From: Kitasatospora sp. MAA4
Lineage (GTDB): Bacteria; Actinomycetota; Actinomycetes; Streptomycetales; Streptomycetaceae
Length of the DNA stretch: 64,000 nt
Assembly (NCBI RefSeq): GCF_029893355.1
Contig: NZ_JARZAI010000003.1
Location: forward strand, 248,001 to 312,000
Direction of reading: 5' to 3'
A model generated the notes under the pieces. It saw only the letters and a list, made by a program, of their open reading frames with translations. It made no database searches and was not told the origin of the DNA. This document shows positions 16,435 through 25,791 of the stretch, one piece after another. Position 1 is the stretch's first letter, and the number at the start of each line of letters is the position of its first letter. The position numbers and the translations under genes were made by a program.

Positions 16435-18747
16435 TCAGACCGGCGGCAGGGCGTAGACCTTGTCGTCCTGGACGGCGATCAGCGTCGAGCCGTTGGTGCT
16501 GAATCTCCACGCGACGTCCGAGGAGACGCCGACCTGGTAGATCCAGCGGATCTTGCGGGCCTGGACGTCGATCGCGTAGATGCCCTTGCTGTCGGTCGAG
16601 ACGAAGAGGGTGTTCTGCACGAGGACGGGCGTGGTGTCCATCGACACCTCGTTCGGCAGTGGGAGCCGCCACAGTTCGGTGCCGTCGGTCGCCCTGTAGG
16701 CGATCACCGTCGGGCCGGCGGTCGGGGTGGCGTTGTAGTCCGACAGCGTCATGCCGCCCAGCACCGTGTAGACGACCCCGTCCGCGACCGCCGGGGCGCT
16801 GTACCAGAGGTCGTGGCTGCCGGCCGGCGGTGACTTCACCCAGACCTGCTTGGTGCTCGCCACCCCGACCGCCTGGAGGCCGTAGCCGTCGGCCGAGCAG
16901 TAGAGCCGGTCGCCGTCGGTGAGCAGCTGGTAGGTGGCGTGCGAGTCGGTGTTGACGAACCAGAGCTGCTCGCCGGTGGTCAGTGAGCGGGCGACCAGGT
17001 TCTTCTGGGTGTCGGTGTAGAGCAGCAGGTCCTTGGTGAGCGTCGCGGAGATGCCGATGGTGTCCGCGGTGGCGGCGCGCTTCTGGCTCCAGAGGACCGA
17101 GCCGTCCTTGCGGGAGAGGGCGAAGATGCCGGGGGTCGACTGGGCGGACGGGTCGGGGTCGCCGAGGCTGTCCAACTTCATGAAGCTGCACAGGGCGTAG
17201 ACGGCCCGGTCGTCGGCGGCCAGCACGGTGTCCGGCTCGATCTGCTCGGTGGCGCCCTTCGCCGGGGTCGAGGAGTACGTCCAGAGCACGCGGCCGGAGG
17301 CCGGGTCGACGCTGACCAGGTCGGAGGAGTAGTACTCGACGCTTCCGGCGGCGGCCAGGCCGTTGGTGGAGGCGTCCGGCTTGTTCCAGCGCACGCTGCC
17401 GGTCTTCATGTCCAGGGCCCAGATGCCGCCGATGGCGTAGAGGTAGGCCGTGTCGCCGACGCAGACCGGGGTGGCGCCCATGCTCACGTTGGTGAGCTGC
17501 TTGTTCCACAGGGCGAGCGGCGGCACGCCGGGCGCGCGGGTGGTGGTCGGGGTGGGACTCGGGCCGGTGGGTGCGGGCGCGGGGTGCGGGCTGGGCCTGG
17601 AGCCGCCGGACAGCGCCCAGGCGGCCCCGCCCAGGGCCGCGACCAGGGCGGCGCCGCCGCCGACCAGCAGGCCGCGGCGGGAGGGCCCGGTCGCGGCGGC
17701 GGGTGCCTGGGCGGCGGTCTCGCGGGCGGCGGTGAGCCGGACCGTGCCGCCGGCCGGTGCGGTCGCGTCCAGCTCGGTGCGGGGGTGGTCGGCCCTCGGC
17801 CTGGCGTCGGTGGGGGCGGTGGCGGGCACACCGCGGGCCGGGGTCTCCATGTCCATCACCGCGGCCGCGTGGGTGGCGATGTCGGAGGAGACCGCCGAGG
17901 GCAGCCAGCCGCCGCGCAGCAGGGCCTGCCGGCCGCCGAGCAGTTCGGCCAGTTCGGTCGGCGTCGGACGGTCGGCCGGGTTCTTGGCGAGGCAGGCCGT
18001 CAGGGCCGGCCACAGCTCGTCCGGCAGGCCGGCGAGCGCGGGTTCGTCGTGGATGACCCGGTAGAGCAGGGCGGCGGCGGAGTCGGCCGCCTCGGCGGGC
18101 CGGCTGAACGGGCCGACGCCGGTGGCGGCGAACACCAGCACCGAGCCGAGCGAGAAGACGTCGCCGGAGGGACCCATCGGCGCGCCGCCGGCCTGCTCCG
18201 GGCACATGAAGCCGGGCGAGCCGACCACCACGCCGGTGCTGGTCAGCTTGTCGCCCTCCAGCGCCCGGGCGATCCCGAAGTCGATCACGCGGGGGCCGTC
18301 GGCGGCCAACAGGACGTTGGAGGGCTTGAGGTCACGGTGGATCAGGCCGGCCGAGTGGACCGCAGCCAGCGCCTCGGCCAGGCCCGCGCCCAGCGCCCGG
18401 ACCGCGGCGGTGGGCAGCGGCCCGTGCGCGGCGACGGCCTCGCTGAGCGAGGGGCCCAGTACGTAGGCGGTGGCGAGCCACGGCGTCGGCCCGTCCCGGT
18501 CGGCGTCCACCACCGGCGCGGTGTACGCCCCGCTGACGGCCTGGGCGGCGGAGACCTCGCGGCGGAAGCGCTCGCGGAACTCCTCGTCCTCGGCGAGCTC
18601 GGCCCGCACCACCTTGACCGCGACGGTTCGGCCGCCGGTCGAGCGCGCGAGGTACACGCGTCCCATCCCGCCGGCCCCGAGTCTGGCCAGCAGCCGGTAC
18701 GGGCCGACGGCGTCGGGATCGGTGGGTTCCAGTGGCTGGAACGGCAT
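16435..18747 (-). CDS. membrane Ser/Thr protein kinase with PQQ-like beta-propeller sensor domain
   Basis: A PknB-type kinase of 770 residues. The cytoplasmic kinase domain spans about 15-275: G-A-G-G-M-G-R-V glycine loop, Lys45, the H-R-D-L-K-P-S-N catalytic loop and D-F-G-I-A-R. A Pro/Ala-rich linker and one membrane helix (G-L-L-V-G-G-G-A-A-L-V-A-A-L) follow near residue 390. The rest (about 430-770) is made of repeats of the W-x-x-x-x-x-x-x-V-D-P-A-S-G type that form a PQQ/WD-like propeller outside the cell. ATG 18747 follows GGGGGAG. Placement between two terD genes suggests it signals to the Ter system; that link is inferred. Confidence 0.9.
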   Translation of the reverse strand: MPFQPLEPTDPDAVGPYRLLARLGAGGMGRVYLARSTGGRTVAVKVVRAELAEDEEFRERFRREVSAAQAVSGAYTAPVVDADRDGPTPWLATAYVLGPSLSEAVAAHGPLPTAAVRALGAGLAEALAAVHSAGLIHRDLKPSNVLLAADGPRVIDFGIARALEGDKLTSTGVVVGSPGFMCPEQAGGAPMGPSGDVFSLGSVLVFAATGVGPFSRPAEAADSAAALLYRVIHDEPALAGLPDELWPALTACLAKNPADRPTPTELAELLGGRQALLRGGWLPSAVSSDIATHAAAVMDMETPARGVPATAPTDARPRADHPRTELDATAPAGGTVRLTAARETAAQAPAAATGPSRRGLLVGGGAALVAALGGAAWALSGGSRPSPHPAPAPTGPSPTPTTTRAPGVPPLALWNKQLTNVSMGATPVCVGDTAYLYAIGGIWALDMKTGSVRWNKPDASTNGLAAAGSVEYYSSDLVSVDPASGRVLWTYSSTPAKGATEQIEPDTVLAADDRAVYALCSFMKLDSLGDPDPSAQSTPGIFALSRKDGSVLWSQKRAATADTIGISATLTKDLLLYTDTQKNLVARSLTTGEQLWFVNTDSHATYQLLTDGDRLYCSADGYGLQAVGVASTKQVWVKSPPAGSHDLWYSAPAVADGVVYTVLGGMTLSDYNATPTAGPTVIAYRATDGTELWRLPLPNEVSMDTTPVLVQNTLFVSTDSKGIYAIDVQARKIRWIYQVGVSSDVAWRFSTNGSTLIAVQDDKVYALPPV

Positions 18748-19093
18748 GGTGTGGCTCCCCCGTTGCTGCGGCGGCGACTGCCGCTCCGTCAGGGTGACGG
18801 GCGGGCCGGCGCCTGTTGAACGGGAGGATCGTACGGCCTGCGCCTGCGGCCTGTGCGGACAGCCTGCGTGCGGCGGCGGCGGGGGTGGCCGGTGGCGGGG
18901 AGGCGCGGGTGGCGCGCTTGATAGGTTCGGCGGGTTCGAGATGTTCAGGAAGTTCAGCGTCCGGGCCGTGGCCGGATGGGGGCGTGAGGGCATACACCTG
19001 GTGGGTACGCCTTCTGAGCCACCGTGCGGGACGACCCCGCGGAGCTGACGGCGTTCCAGGTCGGGGCGCCAGGGAGTGGGAGGAAGAGCCAGC
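18748..19093. other. 346-bp divergent intergenic region, kinase / terD
   Basis: It contains the promoters of two divergent genes. I see no gene, RNA or clear operator in it. It is very G+C-rich with Gly/Gln-coding-like low complexity on the + strand. Confidence 0.4.
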
Positions 19094-19678
19094 ATGAGTG
19101 TCACGCTCGCCAAGGGCGGCAACGTCTCGTTGAGCAAGGCGGCGCCGAATCTGACGCAGGTGCAGATCGGTCTCGGCTGGGACGCCCGGTCCACCACCGG
19201 TGCGCCCTTCGACCTCGACGCGAGCGCCCTGCTCTGCTCGGGCGGCCGGGTGCTGGGGGACGAGTACTTCGTCTTCTACAACAACCTGAAGAGTCCCGAG
19301 GGCTCGGTCGAGCACCTCGGCGACAACCTGGTCGGCGGTGAGGACGGCGAGGAGGGCGACGAGGAGGTGGTCGTGGTCAACCTCGACCTGGTGCCCGCGC
19401 AGGTCGACAAGGTGGTCTTCCCGGTCTCGATCTACGACGCGGAGGCCCGGCTGCAGAACTTCGGCCAGGTCCGCAACGCGTACATCCGGGTGGTCGACCA
19501 GAACGGCGGGCAGGAGATCGCCCGCTACGACCTCTCCGAGGACGCCTCCAGCGAGACCGCGATGATCTTCGGCGAGCTCTACCGCTACCAGGGCGAGTGG
19601 AAGTTCCGCGCGGTCGGCCAGGGTTACGCCTCGGGCCTGCGCGGCATCGCGCTTGATTTCGGGGTAAACGTACAATAA
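19094..19678 (+). CDS. terD: TerD-family calcium-binding stress protein
   Basis: The second TerD paralogue, 194 residues, with the same motif series as the 15792 protein ([39 protein letters not shown] and the C-terminal F-R-A-V-G-Q-G-Y). Its Ca loop is more acidic (G-E-D-G-E-E-G-D-E-E). ATG 19094 is preferred to the slightly earlier in-frame start because GGAAGAG precedes it. It is followed after 119 bp by the TerC-type membrane protein, with which TerD proteins are known to form membrane-associated complexes. Confidence 0.93.
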   Translation: MSVTLAKGGNVSLSKAAPNLTQVQIGLGWDARSTTGAPFDLDASALLCSGGRVLGDEYFVFYNNLKSPEGSVEHLGDNLVGGEDGEEGDEEVVVVNLDLVPAQVDKVVFPVSIYDAEARLQNFGQVRNAYIRVVDQNGGQEIARYDLSEDASSETAMIFGELYRYQGEWKFRAVGQGYASGLRGIALDFGVNVQ

Positions 19679-19797
19679 TAGGTCGCGTATAGAGCGCTTC
19701 CAGAAACCACGGGCAGTGTGGGGGGCCGGCCGGAAGTCATTTCCGGCCGGCGGGGGTGACCACCCCGGCGCGCCTCGACACCGAAAGGTACTTTCCC

Positions 19798-20910
19798 GTG
19801 TTCCTCCGTACTTTCGGATGGTCTCTCGCGACCACGATCGCCGGGCTGGTCGCAGCCGGACTGATCTGGGGTGCCCAGGGATTCGGCGTGGTGCTGATTC
19901 TCGCAATCCTGGAAATCTCCCTGTCGTTCGACAACGCGGTGGTCAACGCCACCGTGCTGAAGCGGATGAACCCCTTCTGGCAGAAGATCTTCCTGACCGT
20001 CGGCGTGCTGATCGCCGTCTTCGGCATGCGACTGCTCTTCCCGCTGCTGGTGGTCGGCCTCACCGCGCACATCGGACCGAGCACGGTCATCGACCTCGCG
20101 CTCAACTCCGGCCACACGTACGCCGGTCTGACCTACGCCCAGCACCTGGAGGCCGCCAACCCGGCGATCGCCGCGTTCGGCGGGATCTTCCTGCTGATGA
20201 TCTTCCTGGACTTCATCCTCGGGGAGAAGGACTTCCACTGGCTGCGCTGGCTGGAGAAGCCGCTGGAGCGGATCGGGCAGCTGGAAGCGCTCTCCTCGGT
20301 GATCGCGCTCGTCACGCTCGCACTGGCGTCCCGCTTCTTCGCCGGGGTGCACGCCGAGACGGTGCTGCTGGCCGGCCTGCTCGGGCTCGCCGTCTACCTC
20401 GGGGTGAACGGCCTGTCGGGCGTCTTCGAGTCCACCCTGGAGGAGGACGAGGAGTCGCAGGACGATGGGGTCGAGGAGGCCGGCGCTCGGGGCAGGTCGA
20501 TGGTGCAGGTGGCCGGCAAGGCCGCGTTCTTCCTCTTCCTGTACCTGGAGGTGCTCGACGCCTCGTTCTCCTTCGACGGGGTGGTGGGCGCCTTCGCGAT
20601 CTCCAGTGACATCTTCCAGATCACCCTGGGCCTGGGCATCGGCGCGATGTACATCCGCTCGCTGACCGTCTTCCTGGTCCGCAAGGGCACCCTGGACGAC
20701 TACGTCTACCTGGAGCACGGCGCGCACTACGCGATCGGCGCGCTGGCGGCGATCCTGCTGATCTCGATCGAGCACAAGATCCCGGAGATCGTCACCGGCC
20801 TGATCGGGGTGGCCTTCATCGGCGCCGCGCTGGGCTCCTCGCTGGTGCGCAACAAGCGTGAGGCGGCGCTGGACTCGGTGGAGGATCCGGTGGTCTCGGG
20901 GCAGCGTTGA
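19798..20910 (+). CDS. TerC-superfamily membrane protein (DUF475)
   Basis: Multi-pass membrane protein of 370 residues in the LysE/TerC transporter superfamily. At least seven hydrophobic helices are visible. The two acidic motifs of the family lie within helices: E-I-S-L-S-F-D-N-A-V-V-N and, in the second half, L-E-V-L-D-A-S-F-S-F-D-G-V. These form the putative metal site. GTG 19798 is chosen because GAAAGG precedes it at 19782-19787. An in-frame GTG at 19756 would add 14 residues. It is the membrane partner expected in a Ter module and probably handles metal ions. Confidence 0.88.
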   Translation: MFLRTFGWSLATTIAGLVAAGLIWGAQGFGVVLILAILEISLSFDNAVVNATVLKRMNPFWQKIFLTVGVLIAVFGMRLLFPLLVVGLTAHIGPSTVIDLALNSGHTYAGLTYAQHLEAANPAIAAFGGIFLLMIFLDFILGEKDFHWLRWLEKPLERIGQLEALSSVIALVTLALASRFFAGVHAETVLLAGLLGLAVYLGVNGLSGVFESTLEEDEESQDDGVEEAGARGRSMVQVAGKAAFFLFLYLEVLDASFSFDGVVGAFAISSDIFQITLGLGIGAMYIRSLTVFLVRKGTLDDYVYLEHGAHYAIGALAAILLISIEHKIPEIVTGLIGVAFIGAALGSSLVRNKREAALDSVEDPVVSGQR

Positions 20911-20926
20911 CCTGCTGACCCGACGT

Positions 20927-20974
20927 ACCACGACGGCCCGCGCACCTCTTCCGAGGTGCGCGGGCCGTCGTGGT
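20927..20974. terminator. bidirectional terminator, 22-bp stem
   Basis: A perfect 22-bp stem (20927-20948 paired with 20953-20974) closed by a TTCC loop, between the convergent TerC and DUF2637 genes. It is one of the strongest hairpins in the window. Confidence 0.9.
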
Positions 20975-20989
20975 GGGTGGCTGTGCGGG

Positions 20990-22087
20990 TCAGCCGAGCT
21001 TCTTCTCGATGGCGCGCAGCTTGCGCTCCAGGGAGTCGAGCGAGTCGCGCGACTCCCGCGAGTCCCGCGAATCGAACTTCGGCATCGACAGCGTGTCGTC
21101 GTCCGCCGTCAGGTCGATGCTGGAGGACCGGTCGGACGAGCCGACGGCCGTCCGGCGGGGCGAGGCCGACAGGGCGGCGGGCTCCAGCGAGGACGCCGAC
21201 CTCAGATCATCGGACGCCGCTAGCGCAGGCTCCGTAGCGGGCTGTCCGTCGCCGGAGCCGGCGGTCAGGGCGGGCACCTGGCGGCCGCCGCGGGCCCGGG
21301 ACAGCATGCCGCCCTGGCGGGAGATCGCCTTCAGCTCGGCCCGCTCGCGGCGGTCGGCGTTGCGGGCGCGCAGCTTGGCGTCCACCTTGGCCTGCCGGTC
21401 CTCGCGGACCTCGTCGACGGCCTCGTCCAGGCTGCGGACGTTCTCCAGCAGCATCAGCGACCAGGCCGCGAAGGTCTCGCGCGGGGCGCGCAGCCAGCGG
21501 ACGATCCGGATCTGCGGCAGCGGACGCGGTATCAGGCCCTGCTCGCGCAGCGCGGCCCGGCGGGTCTGCTTGAGTGCGCGGTCGAACAGCACGGCCGCCG
21601 AGATCGACATGCCGGAGAAGAACTGCGGGGCGCCGGCGTGGCCGCCGCCGCGCGGCGCGTGCACCCAGTTGAACCAGGCCGAGGCGAAGGCGAAGAGCCA
21701 GACCAGCAGGCGGGAGCCGAGCGCGGCGTCACCGTGGCTGGCCTCGCGGACGGCGAGCACCGAGCAGAACATCGCGGCGCCGTCCAGACCGAACGGCACC
21801 AGGTACTCCCAGCCGCCGCTGAGGCCGAGGTTCTCCGTGCCGAAACCGACCAGGCCGTGGAAGGAGAGCGCGGCGGCCACCCCGGCGCAGCAGAAGAGCA
21901 GCACGTAGGAGGAGATCCCGTAGACCACTTCCTTGCGCCTGCGGCGCTCCTCGGTGCGCTCCCAGGAGTCCCCGCTCTCCTGGGCCTTGGTGTTCTTGAA
22001 GCGCAGTGTGGCGACCAGGACGGCGGTGAAGAGCAGGGCCGCGCCGCCGACGACGGCCCAGACCAGCTGTATGGAGGTGAGTGTCAT
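20990..22087 (-). CDS. DUF2637 membrane protein
   Basis: A 365-residue protein with about four to five membrane helices in the first 170 residues: one at 8-27, then hydrophobic blocks around 55-80, 95-115 and 130-150. A long charged, helical cytoplasmic tail follows and ends in R-D-S-R-E-S-R-D-S-L-type repeats. The membrane part matches DUF2637, best known from Streptomyces Spd-like and SpdB-like proteins of plasmid transfer, but also found on chromosomes near ter genes. No catalytic motif is visible. It shares an intergenic region with the TerA-like gene. Role unknown. Confidence 0.82.
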   Translation of the reverse strand: MTLTSIQLVWAVVGGAALLFTAVLVATLRFKNTKAQESGDSWERTEERRRRKEVVYGISSYVLLFCCAGVAAALSFHGLVGFGTENLGLSGGWEYLVPFGLDGAAMFCSVLAVREASHGDAALGSRLLVWLFAFASAWFNWVHAPRGGGHAGAPQFFSGMSISAAVLFDRALKQTRRAALREQGLIPRPLPQIRIVRWLRAPRETFAAWSLMLLENVRSLDEAVDEVREDRQAKVDAKLRARNADRRERAELKAISRQGGMLSRARGGRQVPALTAGSGDGQPATEPALAASDDLRSASSLEPAALSASPRRTAVGSSDRSSSIDLTADDDTLSMPKFDSRDSRESRDSLDSLERKLRAIEKKLG

Positions 22088-22430
22088 TGCGGGGTGGGCC
22101 TCTGCTTTCCGCAGCTCAGGGCAGGGGTTGATGCGTGGTACCGGAGCGGTACCACCTTGGCGTCAGTTCCCGTCGCGGATACCACGCCTGACGGGCCGTC
22201 GCGCGAGCTCGAGCCGGCAGAGCGTACCCGTGCGTGACGGAGGGGACACCTGTGCGGCTAGACGATATCGCGTCCGAAGGGGCGGCATGCTACGGGAGTC
22301 GGGGTTGGCGCCGCCACCCGCCGTTCCGGGGGGTTGACCGACGGTGGCTCAAGCCCGTTGAGGGGTAGGTGCAGCAGGGCACAATGGTGCGTCGGGCTGG
22401 AACGGACGAGAGCTTTGGGGGCGGTCGGGG
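22088..22430. other. 343-bp divergent intergenic region, DUF2637 / TerA-like
   Basis: The region between two divergent genes. GGTACCGGAGCGGTACC (22137-22153) is a short near-perfect inverted repeat (GGTACC-GGAGC-GGTACC) that could be a regulator site. Otherwise I see nothing I can name. Confidence 0.4.
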
Positions 22431-23162
22431 ATGGCCACGGTCTGGGAGTACCTGCGCGGGGAGCGGAACAATCCGATGGACAGCGGGGTGCACGGCAAGA
22501 TCACCCTCACCAAGTCCCAACCGCACTACTCGATCACCGGCTCCGGTCCCACCACCGGCAACCTCTACGTCAACCTGCACTGGACGGCCCGGGCCACCCA
22601 GCGCTCGACCAGCCAGCTGCGCCGCAAGCTGCTCCAGCCGCGGCTGCTGAAGCCGCTGGAGGTGCAGTCCTACCAGAGCGAGCAGCTCAACGTGGACCTG
22701 GACCTCGCCTGCATGTACGAACTCGCCGACGGGACCACGGGCGTGGTGCAGCCGCTCGGGCAGTTCTTCGGCGACCTCCAGCGTCCGCCGTACATCAAGC
22801 TCAGCGGTGACGACCAGTACGGCGCGCCCTCCGGCGAGACGATGTACATCAACCTGGAGAAGAAGGACCAGTTCAAGCGGCTGCTGATCTTCGTCTACAT
22901 CTACGACGGCACGCCCGCGTTCGACCAGACGCACGCTCAGATCCAGATCGTGCCGCCGACCGGCCCGCGCCTGGAGATCAACCTGGAGGCGCGGGAGCCG
23001 GCCGCCCGTTCGTGTGCGGTGGTGCTCATCGAGAACAAGGGCGGGGAGTTGACGGCCCGTCGGGAGGTGCGCTATGTGCACGGGTTCCAGTCGGACCTGG
23101 ACCGGCTGTACGGCTTCGGGATGCAGTGGCAGCGCGGGTACAAGGAGGAGCAGGGCAGCTGA
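22431..23162 (+). CDS. TerA-like tellurium-resistance protein
   Basis: A 243-residue cytosolic protein of the TerD superfamily in its TerA-like form. The first half has G-K-I-T-L-T-K and N-L-Y-V-N-L-H-W strands. The second half has V-D-L-D-L-A-C-M-Y-E-L-A-D-G (the calcium-binding equivalent of F-D-L-D-A-S), Y-I-K-L-S-G-D-D, L-I-F-V-Y-I-Y-D-G and a C-terminal G-F-G-M-Q-W-Q-R-G. ATG 22431 follows a GGGG-rich ribosome site. It faces the Pro-rich TerD gene across a 21-bp convergent gap. Probably part of the Ter membrane-associated complex. Confidence 0.85.
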   Translation: MATVWEYLRGERNNPMDSGVHGKITLTKSQPHYSITGSGPTTGNLYVNLHWTARATQRSTSQLRRKLLQPRLLKPLEVQSYQSEQLNVDLDLACMYELADGTTGVVQPLGQFFGDLQRPPYIKLSGDDQYGAPSGETMYINLEKKDQFKRLLIFVYIYDGTPAFDQTHAQIQIVPPTGPRLEINLEAREPAARSCAVVLIENKGGELTARREVRYVHGFQSDLDRLYGFGMQWQRGYKEEQGS

Positions 23163-23183
23163 CGGGCTGGTCGGGTCGGCTGG

Positions 23184-24179
23184 TCAGTGGGCCTGGCGCG
23201 GTTGGAACTGCGGGCCCTGCGGGGGGAGTACGAAGCCGGCCGGGTCGGGCTGCGGGGGGTAGCCGTAGGCGGGCGGCTGGGGCTGGGGCTGGGGCTGGGG
23301 CTGCGGGGCGGGGTAGCCGTAGGCCGGGGGGTAGCCGTACGAGGGCGGGGGCTGCGGCGCGGGGTAGGCCGTCGGCGGCCCGGGCTGCGGGGGGTAGCCG
23401 TACGCGGGGGCCTGGGCGGGCACGGGGGCCTGCGTCGGGGCCTGCGTCGGGGCCTGCGTGGGCGGTGCGGGGATCGCCGGGGGCGGGGTGGACGGTGCCG
23501 GCGGGGTGCTGGGGGCGGCGATCGGGACGGCGGGGGAGAGCGTGTACGTCGCCGGGTCCTGGCGCGGCTCGGGGATGGCGGCGGGGGCGGGCGCGGGCGG
23601 CGTGGCCGGCTCCGGGGGCTGCGGGGTGTCGTCGTCGTCCACCGTGATGCCGAAGTCGGTCGCCAGCCCGACCAGGCCGGAGGCGTACCCCTGCCCGACC
23701 GCGCGGAACTTCCAACTGCCCGCGCGGCGGTAGAGCTCGCCGCAGACCAGCGCCGACACGTCCTCGACGTCGGTCACCGGGAACTCGGCCAGCGGCGCGC
23801 CGCCCGCCGGTGCCGCCGCGTCGTACAGCAGCACGTGCAGCCCGCTGACACTGCGGAACGACCCCTCCTCGGTGGATCCGGCCAGCACCACCCGGTCGAT
23901 CTCGGCCGGCAGCTTGCCGAGGTCGACCTCGACCGTGTCGGCGATCTCCTCGGTGCCGGGCACCCGGTGCTTCGGCAGGTGCCGCACGACGCCGGACGGG
24001 TGCCGGGGCTGGTTGTAGAACACGAAGTCGGCGTCCGAGCGGACCCGGCCGTTCGGGCCGAGCAGCAGCGCGGAGGCGTCCACGTCCGGTCCGCCCGGCA
24101 GGGCGACCCAGCGCAGCACGGCGCGAACCGCTGCCACGGTCAGCGAGATATTGGCGCCCTTCGCCATCACGTGCGTCAT
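23184..24179 (-). CDS. TerD-domain protein with long proline/glutamine/tyrosine-rich tail
   Basis: A 331-residue protein. Residues 1-185 form a TerD domain ([35 protein letters not shown]). The calcium loop is less acidic than in the other copies. The remaining 145 residues are a low-complexity tail of Ala/Pro, then Q-A-P-T-Q-A-P-T and P-Q-P-Q-P-Q repeats, and several Y-G-Y-P-P units. Such tails suggest a flexible, possibly phase-separating or surface-binding arm. I set the start at ATG 24179, where TerD homology begins. Confidence 0.85.
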   Translation of the reverse strand: MTHVMAKGANISLTVAAVRAVLRWVALPGGPDVDASALLLGPNGRVRSDADFVFYNQPRHPSGVVRHLPKHRVPGTEEIADTVEVDLGKLPAEIDRVVLAGSTEEGSFRSVSGLHVLLYDAAAPAGGAPLAEFPVTDVEDVSALVCGELYRRAGSWKFRAVGQGYASGLVGLATDFGITVDDDDTPQPPEPATPPAPAPAAIPEPRQDPATYTLSPAVPIAAPSTPPAPSTPPPAIPAPPTQAPTQAPTQAPVPAQAPAYGYPPQPGPPTAYPAPQPPPSYGYPPAYGYPAPQPQPQPQPQPPAYGYPPQPDPAGFVLPPQGPQFQPRQAH

Positions 24180-24572
24180 AACCGCCCATCCTGCACGCTG
24201 CTCGGCCCTGCGGACAACGTGGGGGTGGGGACGGCGTGGCCGGGGAGCCGGAACGGTGTGACGGGGGAGCCGGAACGGTACGGCCGGGGACGGGTGGGGC
24301 GGCGCCGGGGGCTTCGCGGGGTTTCGAATACTTGCGCGACGTCGCAAGCGGTTTGTCGTTGATGAAGTGGACGGTAATCTTCCGAAAATTCGATGTTTCA
24401 GGACTCGACGCGCTCGGATCCATCCGTACGATGAGCGACCAACGGCGGGCGGCGGGGACGCGTTTTCTGCCGCTCCTACTCGCTCCCCTTTTCTCACGTC
24501 TGCGCTGCCCACTCCTCAGTAACCCCGCCGCCTCCTCCACCCCTTCCGCCGCGACTCTTCCGGGAGTGCACT
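24180..24572. promoter_or_regulatory. 393-bp region upstream of the CitE-PRTase-HAD operon
   Basis: Noticeably richer in A+T between 24350 and 24430 than its surroundings. A candidate promoter is TTGTCG (24353-24358), a 16-bp spacer and TAATCT (24375-24380). Just upstream is the inverted repeat CTTGCG-CGACGT-CGCAAG (24331-24348), suitably placed for a regulator. A long leader of about 190 bases would then precede the first gene. No ORF that I trust lies in it. Confidence 0.4.
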
Positions 24573-25745
24573 TTGCGCCATTTCGGCCACCTGGGTAAGG
24601 AAATCCGCCGCCGGCTCTTCCTTACGGAGCCTGGTTCGTTCGACCGCAACAGCGCGGCCGACACGCTTTCCACCGCGCTGGGCGCCACGCTCTACAGCCC
24701 AGCCACCCGGCCGACATTGGCCGACGACATCCGCAGACAGGCCGCCCGCGGTGTGGTCTCCATGGTGCTCTGCCTGGAGGACGCGATCCGCGACGAGGAG
24801 GTCGAGGCCGCCGAGCACAACCTGGTCGAGCAGCTCCGCGGCCTGAGCGACTCCGCCGCGCTCCCGCTTCCGCTGCTCTTCGTCCGGGTTCGCGCCCCGC
24901 GGCAGATCGCCGACCTGGTCCGGCGGCTGGGCCCGGCCGCCGGGCTGCTCAGCGGGTTCGTCCTGCCCAAGTTCACCGAGGACAGCGGCGGGGAGTACCT
25001 GGAGGAGCTCACCGCGGCCGAAGCGGCCTGCGGACGGAGGCTGTTCGCGATGCCCGTCCTGGAGTCGCCCGAACTGGCCCACCTGGAGACCCGGCGCGAG
25101 CAGCTGTTCGGCACGGCGGCCCTGCTCGCCAAGTACCGCGAGCGGATCCTGGCCGTCCGGCTCGGGGTCACCGACCTCTGCGCCGCGTACGGCCTGCGCC
25201 GCTCGGCCGACCTGACCGCGTACGACGTCGCCCTGGTGGCCGCGGTGATCGGCGACGTGGTCAACGTGCTGGGCCGGGCCGACGGCACCGGGTACACCGT
25301 CACCGGGCCGGTCTGGGAGTACTTCCCGGTCCAGGAACGGATGTTCAAGCCGCAGCTGCGCCGCACCCCGTTCTCCAGCGCCTCCCCTCCGCGCGACGAG
25401 GTGCGCCGTCGACTGATCGAGCACGACCTGGACGGACTCATCCGGGAGGTCGAACTCGACCGGGCCAACGGCCTGTTGGGCAAGACCTGCATCCACCCCA
25501 GCCATGTGCCGGCCGTCCACGCGCTGTCCGTGGTGACCCACGAGGAGTTCTGCGACGCGGGCGACATCCTGCGTCCCGAGCGGGCCGGCGGCGGGGTGCT
25601 GCGGTCGGCGTACACCAACAAGATGAACGAGGCGAAGCCGCACCGGGCCTGGGCCGAGCGGGTGATGCGCCGGGCGGAGGTGTTCGGAGTGGCCCGCGAG
25701 GACGTGACGTTCGCGGACCTGCTCTCGGCCGGGGTCTGCGGATAG
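24573..25745 (+). CDS. HpcH/HpaI aldolase / citrate-lyase beta (CitE)-like protein of the Ter metabolite operon
   Basis: A (beta/alpha)8-barrel carbon-carbon lyase of 390 residues. Visible features are S-M-V-L-C-L-E-D-A-I (metal-binding acid region), the phosphate/substrate strand V-R-V-R-A-P, F-V-L-P-K-F-T, M-P-V-L-E-S-P-E and the late G-K-T-C-I-H-P-S-H segment typical of CitE proteins. It heads an operon with the double phosphoribosyltransferase and HAD genes. In the published analysis of Ter systems (Anantharaman, Iyer and Aravind) this trio is proposed to make a nucleoside-like metabolite. The substrate is unknown. Confidence 0.85.
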   Translation: MRHFGHLGKEIRRRLFLTEPGSFDRNSAADTLSTALGATLYSPATRPTLADDIRRQAARGVVSMVLCLEDAIRDEEVEAAEHNLVEQLRGLSDSAALPLPLLFVRVRAPRQIADLVRRLGPAAGLLSGFVLPKFTEDSGGEYLEELTAAEAACGRRLFAMPVLESPELAHLETRREQLFGTAALLAKYRERILAVRLGVTDLCAAYGLRRSADLTAYDVALVAAVIGDVVNVLGRADGTGYTVTGPVWEYFPVQERMFKPQLRRTPFSSASPPRDEVRRRLIEHDLDGLIREVELDRANGLLGKTCIHPSHVPAVHALSVVTHEEFCDAGDILRPERAGGGVLRSAYTNKMNEAKPHRAWAERVMRRAEVFGVAREDVTFADLLSAGVCG

Positions 25746-25791
25746 CCCGTTCCGTCGTCGTCCAGTCTTCAGTCCAAGAGGAAGCAGCACC

